A stretch of 64,000 nt of DNA from Golubevia sp. BC0850 (lineage: Eukaryota; Basidiomycota; Exobasidiomycetes; Golubeviales; Golubeviaceae). The notes below the pieces were generated by a model. It did not search any database and was not told where the DNA came from. It was given only the letters and a program-made list of their open reading frames with translations. The position numbers and the translations under genes were made by a program. Of the stretch, positions 35,611-46,809 are shown in pieces (positions within the stretch are counted from its first letter, which is position 1; each line of letters starts with the position of its first letter). The stretch spans positions 1,860,001 to 1,924,000 of the forward strand of contig JAAVVG010000001.1 of assembly GCA_012976225.1 (NCBI GenBank). Direction: 5' to 3'.

Positions 35611-36525
35611 GGAGAGTTGAGTTGATGATAGGATGTTGGGATTTGCGATATAATCCAGATGTCGATTTCTTTCGAGTTTGGACTCTGCCTTGCGAGACAC
35701 AGTTCTTTGCTCGATTTATTATCAACTTTAGTTATCTTTCAATTTAAGAAGAGAATTGGAAAAAGGGGAGAAGCTTCGAATTGGGTTTTGGGAGTGTGTC
35801 GACATCTGGAATTCTGTTTACTCCTTCAAATCTTGTCCTCTGCAGAAAGAAACCTATCTCATTTCAATCATTGGAACAGTGTTCAACCGAATCGCTTCGT
35901 CTCACTCATCAATGATCTTAATTTGCTCCCGACGCGAGGAGAGCAAAGATTGTTAGAAGACATCTGCGGTTCGAGAGCTGGGTGTCGAGACTTCAGACAA
36001 GAGGTGACCAAAAAAAACCACAAAGCTGTTATTTTTGATTAGTCTGTAGTAGAAGCAACGGGAAACACGATGAAAACAAAATACAAAGAAACGAGAGGGA
36101 AAATAGTGTATGTACTGTCCATTTGAGGTATTTACAAGTTGAAAGAGATGTTAGACTTGGTTGCTAGTTAAAGTGGTTTGGAAATAAGAACCTTGAAACA
36201 AATTTCGAGAGAATTTGAAAAGAGATGAAAAGGGTAGGGGAGGATGGAAAGGGGAGGGGGTTGGCATGGCGATGAAGGTAACTCTCTCCTTCCCTGCTGC
36301 TTCAGTCTTTGACTGCGAAGTTCTGAAAATTCACGGAGAAATCCCACCATGAATGTTCTCCTGAATTCCCATTCCCAGCAGACATCCAGCGGTTCCTCTC
36401 GAGGTGGAACCTGCTTGTCCTCCAGGTCCTTTCCACAAGGTCTATCCTCCTTCCCCCTGATCCTGCTCCTTTTCTTTCGCTCCAATTCCAAGATGCTACC
36501 TCCCCATTCGATCTCCGGTCATCGC
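35611..36525. other. Intergenic region
   Basis: About 900 bp between the bL27m gene and the 3' end of a minus-strand gene. Short open frames on both strands show no domain, signal peptide or consistent splicing. I see nothing in it. Confidence 0.5.
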
Positions 36526-37073
36526 TTAGAGCAAGACACCGAATCCGAGACCAGCTAAGAGGAAAGTCACAAAGACGGGTAGACTTGAAGAAGATCTTAG
36601 ACTGAAAGCTGAATCTGGCTCATTGGTCTGACTTGCTGGCATGGTTCCAGTAGAAGTGGATGAAGATGAAGATGAAGATGAAGATGAAGTGGTTGAGCTT
36701 GTAGTAGATGAGGTTTCGGTGTTGATACTGAGTGGCAGAGAGAAAAGGAGAGGTGAGGGGAGAAGGAGATGAGTCAAGCTGCCTTCAATGAACGACAGTC
36801 AATTGAAGATAAGGCACAATCCAGTATGATATCTCACCTTGAGATGGAGAAAGATCCGATTGGAGTCAAGAAAGGAGCTGAAGAAGTAGTTGAAGATGAA
36901 ATTGTGGAGGAGGAGTTGGAGGTTGCAGATGCAGTACCAGATCTAGAGCTAGATCCAGTGATTGAAGAAGGAGAAGAAGCTGATGAAGATTGTGCCACAG
37001 TGAAGCTGATTGATAGAATCAACAGACTTAGGATTACTAAGTTGTTGCTCGATCTAGAAAAGTTGGACAACAT
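36526..37073 (-). CDS. Small Ser/Thr-rich surface protein, probably GPI-anchored
   Basis: A 145-residue protein from two exons, 37073-36838 and 36727-36526. It begins with a signal peptide (LVILSLLILSISFTVAQ), continues with an almost pure Ser/Thr/Ala stretch (long runs of S and T), and ends in a hydrophobic tail LPVFVTFLLAGLGFGVLL with no charged residues after it. Signal peptide, Ser/Thr-rich body and hydrophobic C terminus together are the layout of a GPI-anchored cell-wall protein, likely O-mannosylated. The donor is GTGAGA and the acceptor CTCAG; the phases agree. A repeat of GATGAA at about 36658-36690 encodes part of the Ser run on the other strand. Confidence 0.75.
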
Positions 37074-37580
37074 TGAGGGAAAGTGGGAGAGAGAAGTTGG
37101 GCTTTGGCTTTGAAAATTGTCGATCGGTAGCTGGCGCTTTGATGATGGATTTATAGGAAAGGATTCGATTGAATAGAAAGAGATTCCTTGAAGAGTTGTG
37201 GATGAGAATGAAAGAAAGGAAAGAGAGAGAGGAAAAGTTCCGTCAGGAACAGAGTCTTAGGGCCCCTTCCGGCGCCATTTCGCGGTTTACTTCGCAAGTC
37301 CTCTCTCTCAATTCTGAGCTTGAAGCCGAAACCTCTGCCCATCATTCGAACTATCTTCCGAATAACCTCAAGAAGAGTTTCCGTCACTGTCACAGGGAGA
37401 GCTCCTGGAGGAGATTCCATGCCGAAGCCCTCCACGCCACTACCCTCCACAATTTGATTCTTTCTGAGTTTGAGTAGCTCTTCTTCGACTCCATCTCAGC
37501 CCATCAGGGGAACAAGCCAGCAGTTTGAATCCATGAAGAAGTAGACCGGGATTTAGCCCTATTAATCAAACCCAGTCTCT

Positions 37581-38030
37581 CTATCCTTCAGGGTGGAGAT
37601 AGGTGGCAATGAGGGTAGGAACAGACTTATGGTGGAAACTTGAGATCTGACTGTCATTTTCGTGGGAGAAAATCGACTCGCCAGATCCTCTCGGTTCATA
37701 GGTTAGAAAGAGGAGGCCCCAGGTCAGAAGGAATAGGCTTGTGGTAGAGGCGTAATGCGTCACCAGCCTCCCTTCTTGGGCCTTGAGTTTCGCTCTATAT
37801 GATTGTCAGAGTAGGTTTGCAGAATCTACCACCCTTGACCTAGTCGGAGGGGGAGAGCGCGTGAGAGTCTGTCCAACAAGAAAGACTCACCTTCACCTTC
37901 TTTTGGGCTCGAGGTTAAAGCCTCCGAGAGAAGAGACCTTCACTCTGAGACATTGAAAAAGAAGCGGTAACTTGAGGAGAAGAATAGTGAAGATCAGACG
38001 GAAGTCCAATTTTCGAATCTTATCCGCCAT
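37581..38030 (-). CDS. Possible small membrane protein (tentative)
   Basis: A reading frame ending at 37581 encodes AKLKAQEGRLVTHYASTTSL, then the membrane-like FLLTWGLLFLTY and a polar tail ending in TYLHPEG. An acceptor (CATATAG) lies just upstream, near 37800. A first exon from the ATG at 38030 (MADKIRKLDFRLIFTILLL) would join in frame only through a weak donor, GTGAAG, while the nearby better GTGAGT gives the wrong phase. I do not recognise the protein. It could be a small membrane protein or a chance frame, so I list it only as tentative. Confidence 0.25.
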
Positions 38031-38552
38031 GAATCTGAATTACCAAGTCTCCTAATCACCCAGCATCCCCCAGTCCGAGAGAACGAATCTTCAGTTGGAA
38101 TTCGAGCCATCTCAAGTGTGGCTAATCAAGAGATGGAAGTTGAATTCAAGTCGAAAGAAACGGGAGGGCTATGGTGACACGGCCATTGATTGTGGACTTT
38201 GAATGAGATGGATGGAACGAGGATGGAGTGCGATTGAAATGGATGGAAGGAGAGAGAGTGATGGAGAGAGAAGGATAGAGAACCAAGGAGACCATGAACG
38301 ATTTGAAGAACTTGGAATAAGGAAAAGAAAGGTGGAAGAAAGGCAAAAAAAAAGAAAAAAGAAAAAAGGAGAAGAACGAAACATAGTACTCGAGCTCTTC
38401 CTTCTTCGCAAGCCGTGCTCAGATCGTTCCTTCCCGGCTGAACAGACTTGTTATGCCTTCTGAAATCGCTGTAATCTACAAATCATAAGTTCGGCAGATC
38501 TGAACAAGAGCTTCTGTCAAGAAAGTGGAAGCAGAGCGTGGACGTAGCGAGA

Positions 38553-38589
38553 TTCTTCCAGAAGATTCCAGGAGAGCGCTCGAACCTTC
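38553..38589 (+). promoter_or_regulatory. Heat-shock elements
   Basis: A perfect three-unit heat-shock element, TTCcaGAAgaTTC, lies at 38556-38568, preceded directly by another TTC. A second pair, GAAccTTC, follows at 38582-38589. This alternating 5-bp spacing is what Hsf1 binds. It sits about 85 bp before the TATA box and about 200 bp before the start of the Hsp20-like gene. Confidence 0.75.
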
Positions 38590-38643
38590 TCGCCCCTTCC
38601 ACCAGCTTCCCCTCGGTCTTAAGTTTCCACTCCTCCAAATCGA

Positions 38644-38651
38644 TATAAAAG
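38644..38651 (+). promoter_or_regulatory. TATA box of the Hsp20-like gene
   Basis: TATAAAAG, 115 bp before the ATG at 38766 and downstream of the heat-shock elements. The leader after it is rich in C, T and A (CAAACAAACCAAACC), typical of strongly induced fungal genes. Confidence 0.65.
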
Positions 38652-38765
38652 GACCTCTCCCGTCCCCTACTTTCTATTTCCTCATCTTAATCAACCTCTC
38701 CATTTCTTACCCAAAGCTCGACTCGACTCAAACAAACCAAACCAACTTCAACTTGAATCTTGACC

Positions 38766-40120
38766 ATGTCTTTCTTCATCGTCCCATCTGACTCTTTCGA
38801 GTACTCAACTCCAACTCCAATCTTCAACTCCTACCATGGACCTCGAACTTCTCATCCATTCTTCAACCACTCCGACTACTCAAATTCAACCCGTCAACGT
38901 CACGCATCCGATTTCATCGACCTGATACGAAGGAGAGAGGCGGAAGCTCAGTCTCGTGCTAGAGCTCAAGCCATTCGTCAAGCTCAACTTCAAGCAGAAG
39001 CTCAAAGACAGGCTCACACAGCTAGAGCTAGAAAAGAGGAATTGGAAAGAGCTTACTTTGAGCAAGTCAGAGAGTTCCAACTTAGGCAACTCGAGGCTCA
39101 AAAAGCTCATCAACAGCAACAAGAAGTACTTCGTTATCGTCAACATGTAGAGTCTTTGAAGAGAAAGGCTCAGGAGAACTATGTTAACCAACTCAGAGCT
39201 CAACAGGTTAGAGCTGAGAGAGAAAGAGTTCTTCTAGCTCAACGTCAAAGACAAGAACAAGAGAGAGCGAGTAGAGGTCATCAAGATCCAATTCTGTTAG
39301 CTTTGGAACAACTCCTGTCTGGTGCTATCTTCGATGAGGCGAAGGGAGATCAAGCATCTGTCAAAGGGAAAGGGCCTGCCAGAGAGAGCCCTGAAGGAAA
39401 GAAAGGTGAGTTGACCCCACAGTCTTTCTCACCCATCGACCCTCACCTCTTTAGATCCTTTCACTGACCTGACTTCGCCCTTTTCTCTGCCCCCTTCTAG
39501 ATGAACCATCTTCTACTCCTCCTCCCGCTGAAGCCAAGGAATCAAAGGACACTCAATCCGAGTTTCAACCTCAACCACAACTGGCCAACTCAGACGCAAT
39601 CAAACCTTCACGTCAACTCCTCTTCACTCATCCCTTCGGATCCAAACCTAGCTCTGTCATCAACGCAAACGACATCGGAATAACAGTGGATGAGAAGTCA
39701 GGATTGGTCACTGTCTCAGGTCTTTGGGAATCCGAACCAACTCCAACTCCAACTCCAATCGACAGACCTTCCTCGCCAACCCCATCTCATCGTTCCAACA
39801 CCTCTCACTCCACCAGCTCTTCCAAGTCAAAGAAAGCACACGTCAACGATGTCGATGAAAATGGAGAGGAAATCGAAATGGAAAACGGGGAAGAAGATGG
39901 TTTTGTTCAACTCTCGAAGTCTACTTTAGAAAAGGTTCAAGAGCAACTTCAGAAGGAATCCACCTCTCGTACTTTCCAACTTCCGGAAGGCGTTGAAGCT
40001 GAAAGCATCAGAGCAGAAGTCTCAGAGGAAGGATTGAAGCTTTGGGTGGAAGTCGAAGAAGGGAAAGAGGCGATTGAGAAACAGGTGGAAGTGGAACTTG
40101 CTGGGTTCGACCTAGATTAG
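38766..40120 (+). CDS. Small heat-shock protein (Hsp20/alpha-crystallin-like) with an enlarged N-terminal coiled coil
   Basis: A 419-residue protein from exons 38766-39405 and 39501-40120. Residues about 45-185 form a Gln/Arg/Glu-rich helix (RRREAEAQSRARAQAIRQAQ) that looks like a coiled coil. The C-terminal part resembles an alpha-crystallin domain: GITVDEKSGLVTVSG, then FVQLSKSTLEKV, RTFQLPEGVEAESIRAEVSE and GLKLWVEV, the last matching the RxFxLP...G-L-x-V pattern of Hsp20. About 60 residues rich in Ser, Pro and acidic residues separate the first strand from the rest. The assignment is supported by perfect heat-shock elements and a TATA box upstream. The protein is more than twice the usual Hsp20 size. 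Confidence 0.7.
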
Positions 40121-40593
40121 TTGGTGTTGAAGAATGTTTCTGTACTGATTTTGTCTTAATTCAATATCCTGATCCATCCATAAACACCAATTGGGCTGCG
40201 TTTACCTTTTCTGTTCCGATTCTGTGAGAGAAATCTGAAGCGAGTGGACTGCAACTGTATGGGGTGAAAGTTGAGTACTTAAGCCTTCCTGTCTTTATCA
40301 TTTATGTCTGAATCTCATCCTACTCGGTGAACATAGCAGAAATGTCAGCGTTACAGATCTTGAGGCAATGATCTGTGAGAGGTAAGATTTGAGCTAATTT
40401 TCAAAGGCGTACGAAAGAGTCCCGTGTCCCCTCAAAGTCTACCAGAAGCGAGACTAGGCTTTCAATTCAATTTCATAGGGCATGGACAGGCGTGAAGCGT
40501 GAAGGGAGGGAGCTGTGAATTCCAGGAGTGAAGAGAAAGAGTCTGTTGACGAAAATTGTTCCTTCCATGCCTTTCCTACTTCTACTTCCACTT
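40121..40593. other. Intergenic, convergent 3' ends
   Basis: About 470 bp holding the 3' ends of the Hsp20-like gene and of the F-box/LRR-like gene on the other strand. No gene was recognised. Confidence 0.5.
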
Positions 40594-42238
40594 CTATTGA
40601 TCCGAATCCTCTTCTTCAGCCTCCCAGATTTGGTGGCCAATTGAAAGCTCGTTGCAAGCTCTCTTCAACGCATTCCTTCTAAGGATGGCTTCGACGGAGG
40701 GAGTCTTGAAGGCTTTACGAGTGAAGGAGACCACGGAAGTAAAGCTTTCTGGAATAGGGACTGTACGGATCAACTTGGATAGTTGACGTTCTAAGGCTTC
40801 GCGATCAGCAATTGGTGGTAAAGGATGAGAAAGAAGTCTCCAGGTTTCTAACAAAGGTGGAAGCTTCTGAAGGATTCTTGCTACTGAATCGGAAGTTTGA
40901 GGAACAGGAAGTAAGCATTTGATCAGATTGCCATCACTTTCAATGATTTTCAACTTGCAGAACGAAGTGAGAGATAATGAAGGTCGGTAGGCATCGGTGA
41001 TCTTCTGCTTCATCTTAATTGAAAGTGAAAGAAGAGAAGAAGCGCAATGTTTCTTTACTCCTTCTACCACTTGATTGACGTCCCAATCTCCTCCGACTGC
41101 GATGTTGAGATGTTGAAGCCCCACGCGCTGACACTGCTCAGAATGATCTGCAAAGAGTCTTGTCTGCCTACTTCAGCACCAGAAACTTTAGGAAGCACCA
41201 TTAAGCCCAGATCTTTCACCTTTGGAAATCTTCCATCTAGCTCTTCTCTATGCTCTCTCAGGTACTTGAGATCTTTCTTTCCAATCTTGCAGCTGAACGA
41301 GGCTTTGACAATGTCAGGAAGAGCTGATAGCCAAATCAGGTTACTCCCAGAGACAATAACCCCTTCCCCTAAATCTTTGCACAGCTTGATTCCTCTAAGA
41401 CTAGATAGTCCATCTAGAGGCCTTGCATCGGTGTCATGATACGCTTGCAGAAAGGGAACAGAATCTCTCCTTTAACCTCAACTTTCTGAAGATTTGATGC
41501 TGAATCTATGGTGAAAGCTACGGCCATAGCGATTTGTTCTATATGAAGCTTTGGGAACTGAGGTCTAGTAGAGTCATCCTTCAGGATTCTAGGATCATTG
41601 TTGAAGACTTTGTTATGAAGCGAACATAATGTTTGAGATCCTTCCGCATTAAGCTGAGCCAAGGCACTGGTCTCACTTCCAAACTTCTCTACTGAGACAG
41701 CACCACTCTGTATTTCCGCCAAAGCATGACCGATCTTGATAGTTGGAGAGTGAAGCAAATCTAGAAAGTTTAGACGAAGGATGCGTTGGCCTGCTTGGGG
41801 CATTCTGTTCAACAGACGGACAACACAATGAAGAGTTGCCGGAATCAATTGAACCTCTTCCAGAAGAAATGGAATCCAAGTCTCATGACCTGCATGGGAG
41901 AGCAAGCTCGAGGAGCTCAAAGCTGAGAATCGTTCGATGAAAGGAGTGACGCTGGTGCAAGAGAATCTTATTTCCGAGGTGGACTTCTCAAATGCCTCTG
42001 GTTCGCTGCAGGAAGAATCAAGAAGTCATGCTTGAGTGTTCAGGAGCTGTGATCTAGATTCTCCGTACCATCATCACATCATCACATCGTCAGTGACTCA
42101 CCTTTTTGGAGTTCTGTCAGGAAAGCCTTCCTTTTCCCAGACGCGGACCCGACTTGCTATGCAGCTTGCAACTGCAAGAGGAACGTTGTTAAGATTGGTT
42201 TTGATAATTTTGTTGAGCTGTTGCTTTTTGGAGGACAT
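40594..42238 (-). pseudogene. F-box/LRR-like gene B, paralogue of the one at 32440-34193, frame broken
   Basis: Exon 1 is 42238-42102 (MSSKKQQLNKIIKTNLNNV...), joined to a long exon from 42005 in correct phase. It reads TSVTPFIERFSALSSSSLLS, WIPFLLEEVQLIPATLHCVV and LRLNFLDLLHS in one frame. A shift occurs near 41435-41470: the next frame reads DGLSSLRGIKLCKDLGEG and FPKVKDLGLMVLPKVSG. Another shift near 41105-41125 leads to GLQHLNIAVGGDWDVNQVV and the C terminus ending at 40594. Both inner frames align with the paralogue (WYPFLLDEI / WIPFLLEEV; FKSLKILGIGGG / FCKLKIIESDGN), so they are coding and no intron fits in between. Either it is a young pseudogene or the sequence holds two errors. Confidence 0.55.
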
Positions 42239-42496
42239 TTGATATGAATGGAGAAGGTGAAGGGAAGATGAAAGAAAGATCAAAATCCTTCCCCGATTGT
42301 CGGTCTGTCGTCGCGCTGTCGCGTGGTCGCGGCAATCGAAGCAACAAAGGCATTTCTTTTGGCTACATCGATCCTCTCTATTTAAGAGTCAAGGAAAAAT
42401 CGTCGAGTAAGACTGACGACAAAAAAGTTGAAAGAAAGAAGACCGAGGCTATTCGTCGAAACGATGATGCTTGTACAGAATGATTTGATTGTTGAA

Positions 42497-42828
42497 CTAG
42501 ATAGTGACTTCTCCCGAATTGTTACGTTGACAAATAGCTTTCAGAGCCTGCCGAAGAAAAAAAGAGAGAAGGAGGTAAGCATTGGAGCAAAAAGAAAACT
42601 CTTTCCCCCCCCCCCTGAACCGACTATGCTTTTGCTCACCCTCGCGCCATTTTCAAAGTCACTAAATTGGAGCCAAACCTGGGCATTAATCCTACCCCAC
42701 ATCTTCTCATTATCTCTAAAAACCGGCATCACAGTTTTGTACTCATTCGTCAAAGTCTCCATCATCCAAACTCGAACTTTATACCAATTCTCCTCGTTGA
42801 CTTTCGAATTCAGCTGCCTCGATCTCAT
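42497..42828 (-). CDS. Small hypothetical protein (5' end uncertain)
   Basis: Two exons are well supported: one ending at 42640 (at least 42813-42640) and 42547-42497, joined in phase 0 through a GTGAGC donor and a CAG acceptor with a strong pyrimidine tract. They encode NEENWYKVRVWMMETLTNEY, EKMWGRINAQVWLQFSDFEN, GARALKAICQRNNSGEVTI and a stop. I do not recognise the family. The start may be the ATG at 42828 (80 residues in all), or an earlier exon may join at the acceptor 42814-42816. The protein looks helical and slightly charged, with no signal peptide or membrane segment. Confidence 0.45.
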
Positions 42829-43385
42829 ACATCACTGTCTCAATAGACGCTTTTGAATCTTTCATCATTTTCGCTCAAGTCATATCATATCCTGGTACTT
42901 TCAGTTCTCTTCCTTTTGGTTTCAGCTGTCGACACGAGCAGAGTCCACGCCATTGGTTTAGGGTGGTCTCTCAAGGTTTCGAAAGCTGGGGACGAAGGAG
43001 GGTCTCTGAGCAAGAGCGGATCTCAAAAGCTAGTGTCTGGTATAGGTAAATCGAGTGGGTGGCGAAGCACAAGGAACTGTTGGGGAGAGCGATAAATGAT
43101 CGAAGATACGCTAGTCTGCAGGGGTAGTGCCCAGAGGCCTGAGGAGTAACTTTGTATTTTGACATAGCTAGCTAGCTAACACTTCATTCTTCTGAACGAC
43201 CTCTGAGATCCTCGTTTAACTATTAATGAAAGGGTAATTTAAAAGGATAATTTATAGTGGAAAGGGATTCGCCTGTTATCAGTTTCGAGAAGTAATGTTA
43301 TTTCTTCTTCTCGCCTGCTTCTTCCTTGCCAACACATCGATCGCTGGGAAAATCTGGTCCAAGATTAAGTTCTCCACAAAAGAAC
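42829..43385. other. Intergenic between the small protein and RIM20
   Basis: About 550 bp. It contains a GCTAGCTAGCTA stretch (about 43165-43177) and several short open frames on both strands. It may hold an upstream exon of the minus-strand small protein, but I could not prove one. Confidence 0.4.
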
Positions 43386-46300
43386 ATGAGCCAAAATCAC
43401 AATCTCTTGTCGATTCCTTTAAAATCTTCCCCTCCACTATCTACTTTAACTCCAGCTCTAAGTAATCACATTTCAACTTCCTACACAGACACTCATCCTT
43501 CAGCCTTCAGTTCAGATATCAGAGAACTTCAAAGATTGAGAGATGAATGGTCAAGTACCACTGACGTTCACGTTAGTGCAACGGATCTAGGGATCAGGTA
43601 TCATGCTCAGTTGGTCTGGTTGGGTGGGAAGATGGCTTCAGATGTGAGTACCTTGACCTTTGCTTTGCTTGAATGGAACACGAGGAAACGATTCTGGATT
43701 ATCAGTCATCTGATATCTTTTCATTAATCTGGCAATCTACAGATTGGTATATCCTTTCCGTGGACCATCTCCTTCCCATCTTCTTTGCCAATTCTGGCCT
43801 CCCTTGGTCCTTCGATCTCTCCATCTCCTCCATCTTCTCCTTCGAACTCAAGATCATCTTCTCCAAATCGAGATTCAAATAATGAACCCAAGATTCAGTC
43901 AAGACCTTACGCAACTACGCAAGGAAACAAGACTATCATAGCTCATCCTTCTTTGAGCTACGAGAGAGCAAATGTTCTTTGGGGACTGGCAGCCATGTAC
44001 TCTCAGCTGGGAGCTAGTGAAAGTAGAGGTGAGGGAGAAAGCTTGAAGAGAGCAGTGAAGGCGTTCCAGGTGAGTTGAGAGCTGGTGTAACGCAAGGGGA
44101 ATGGGGAGGAAGGTGTTGGTGCCTTTGAGCTCCCTCTCTGGAGAGCAAACAGCAGGCTAGCGATCATGCTTCATTGGGGTGGAAGTTCAGTCTTCATATT
44201 GCCGGGTCTCAGCTGTGTTGAAAGCGTCTCACGTTCCCATCTCTACCTAACCATCTTCCTCAGATCTCAGCTGGAATTCTGTCCCACATTCATGAAACTC
44301 TCCTTCCTCTACTAGCCTCTCTACCTTCTCCAAGGTCACCAGATCTTCAAGCTTCGATGCTGGAAAGTCTGAGAGATGCCATGTTAGCCCAAGCTATGGA
44401 ATGCTTCTGGCAGAAAGGCGTCGTGGATCATCTCAAAGACGCTACCATTGCCAAGCTCGCTATGAGGGTCTCTGAACTGTATGGAAGCTCTTTGGACTCA
44501 GCTGCTAAAGGTGGAAATAGCGGAAATGGTGGCTGGGGAGGAGGAAGTTGGGGCGGGGGAGCTGGATCTGACGGGTGCGAGCTGCCTTCTGTGAGTAATA
44601 GAGTGTTTCTTCACCCGACTTATCCTTCTCGATCTTACGTTAGGGATTCTTCCTTTCCCCACATGTAGGAATGGCTCAACCATATGAACTTCAAGCGATG
44701 GCATTTCGCAGCAGCGTCTCAATATCGAAAGAGCTGCGATGATCTAGGATCAAATCGATATGGGGACGAACTAGGACGATTAAAGATCGCAGAACTCAAC
44801 ATCAAACGAGCTTCAGATGTCTCAAAGAAAGGAGTTTCGCCTCACATCATTTCTGATCTAGAATCCTTAAGGAAAGTCATCCAGACCAATATGACGAGAG
44901 CTAGCAAAGATAACGATTTGATCTATCTCGAACCTGTTACTTCTGCGTCCAATCTTCCTCCAATTCCTGGTGCTGATATGGTGAAAGTGATGCTGCCTCC
45001 TAAAATCGCAAATCCAATTCCACTTTTGAGGTTAGAGCCTGCCCCTGCTCTCGGAAATCCTCTCTTCAGAGAACTGGTTCCTTACGGCGTTCATATTGCG
45101 ATCAGCATCTACGATGATAGGAAAGATGAACATGTTAGGGAGAGGATTAGTGAGAGATTGAACGAACTCGACGTCATCGCTGCAACGTGAGAGTCCAATT
45201 TGGGGGATCGATCCCACGTCTCAAGCTGAATGTGACCCCTGCCCTTTCCCTTTCACTTTTCACTTTACAGTACACTCCAGTCTTTGAACCTACCAGGCTC
45301 ACTTCAAGCTCTGGAACAGCCGATGAATCTTCCTCCTTCCCTGCTGAATCGTTCCTCCGAAGTTCACTCATCTGGAGGCCTGTCACGACTCCTTTCACTC
45401 CTCAACGACGTCGCTCGGATTTCATCTACGGACTCCCAAGTACTTTCGGAAGCCGTTTCAATTCTGGCTCAGGAATCTCAAGAAGACGAAGAAGTCCGAA
45501 CGAATTTCAGTGAAAAGAGATGGATGAGAGAAAGCAGTGAGACTGCAGCACGAGAGATGAGACAAAGAGCTTCAGAGTATGAAGCCACGATGAAGATGGC
45601 TTCAGATTCAGATCTAGTCGTCAAGAAGAAGCTCGAGGACTGGCAAGGTGCAATTTCAGTTCTAGATGGCGGTCAATTCGAACTCGAAAAGTTCGTCCCT
45701 CTAGGAAAGAATCGAAAAAACGGAGACGAAAATGAAGCGCAGGAATTATCGGTCAGAGCTTTAAGATCTTCTTTGGAAGATCTAGACGATCTTTTGGAAA
45801 GTAGAGCAAGCAGTCTCAATGAAGCTCGGTCTGTGGCAATGCACGATGATGTTAGATCAAACGTTTTAATCGAAGCTGGTAGAATCGTTGCGAACAACTC
45901 GAATCCAGGTGAGGTGGTGCTACAACCTGCTCATTTCGAATCTTTGTTCGAGGAAGAGATCAAGAAATACGAAAGATTCCTAGTCGAAGTCGAGGACAGT
46001 GAGAATGAGCAGGAAAGGTTGCTGGAAGAGATCAGAGTGAGTTCTAGAGGGATGGTACGAATGGTCGCCAGCTTCTAACGACAATCCTATGACCCTTTTT
46101 TCCCACTGTTCAGGAACGCAATGACGCTTTCACCGAAGCGAGAAAAGTTGATCCAACAGTACGAAGGAGAGAAGAAGCTCTTCAAACTTTAGATTTAGCT
46201 TACGCCAAGTTTAGAGAGATCACGTCTAATCTTGAAGAAGGTCTCAAATTTTACAATTCTTTGGCTAGGATCCTTCACGATTTCAGACAGGAAGTCAAGG

Positions 46301-46652
46301 TGAGTGCTCTGTCGGAGAAAGAGACCCTTAATGTGATCTCTGCTCACTTCACTTCCTCTTGTCTCCTCTCGACCTCCGTGATTCTCCTTCTCTTCAGGAA
46401 TGGCATCGAGCTCGAACGATCGACATCCAACAACTTACGTCTACCTTTGCTGGAACCTCTCTTTCTTCTCGTCCAAGCGCCACAAGCCCAGCGAATCCAT
46501 CTCCAGCTCGAAATACTAGAGCCAAGACTCGATCTCAAAAGACAGATAGTCAACCTCATTCTTCTCAGCAGCAAGCACAGCCGCCTCAGCAATCACAGCA
46601 AGCTCCTCAGTGGGGTGCTTGGAGTGGAGGAAATATTAACTTCGGAGATTGA
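43386..46652 (+). CDS. RIM20: Rim20/PalA, BRO1-domain protein of the pH-response pathway
   Basis: Scaffold that, in ascomycetes, binds ESCRT-III and the zinc-finger factor Rim101/PacC at endosomes under alkaline conditions; 878 residues. Seven exons: 43386-43643, 43743-44069, 44264-44590, 44669-45186, 45271-46036, 46114-46299 and 46398-46652. The N-terminal BRO1 domain is clear: NLLSIPLKSSPPLSLT-type start, FSSDIRELQRLRDEW, LSYERANVLWGLAAMYSQLG, MLAQAMECFWQKGVVDHLKD and the conserved region around YGDELGRLKIAELNIKRA. The V-shaped middle is helical (LLEEIRERNDAFTEARKVDP), and the Pro/Gln-rich C terminus ends PQWGAWSGGNINFGD. BRO1/ALIX paralogues share this layout; the IPLK-type start and the tail favour Rim20. 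All splice phases close. Confidence 0.85.
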
Positions 46653-46809
46653 TCGCTCGCTGTAAAGAATCATGGGTTGTTTACTGTACGATGCATTTTG
46701 ATTACAATTACATATTATTTGACAACTTCGAACTTTCCTTTACTCTAATTGATACATAGTTTTGATCTCTTTCCTCAGGATTGAATTCCATCTCCATTTT
46801 CTGTCCTCC

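Larger units (their letters stand above)
38031..38765 (+). other. Intergenic: upstream region of the Hsp20-like gene
   Basis: About 730 bp with no supported gene. A purine-rich stretch with AAAAAG runs lies near 38345-38372. The last 220 bp hold heat-shock elements and a TATA box, listed separately. Confidence 0.6.

Noticed and set aside
36769-37113. A 114-codon plus-strand open frame rich in Glu and Val
   Set aside because: It is the antisense of the Ser/Thr-rich surface protein exon; reverse complements of Ser codons give this composition.
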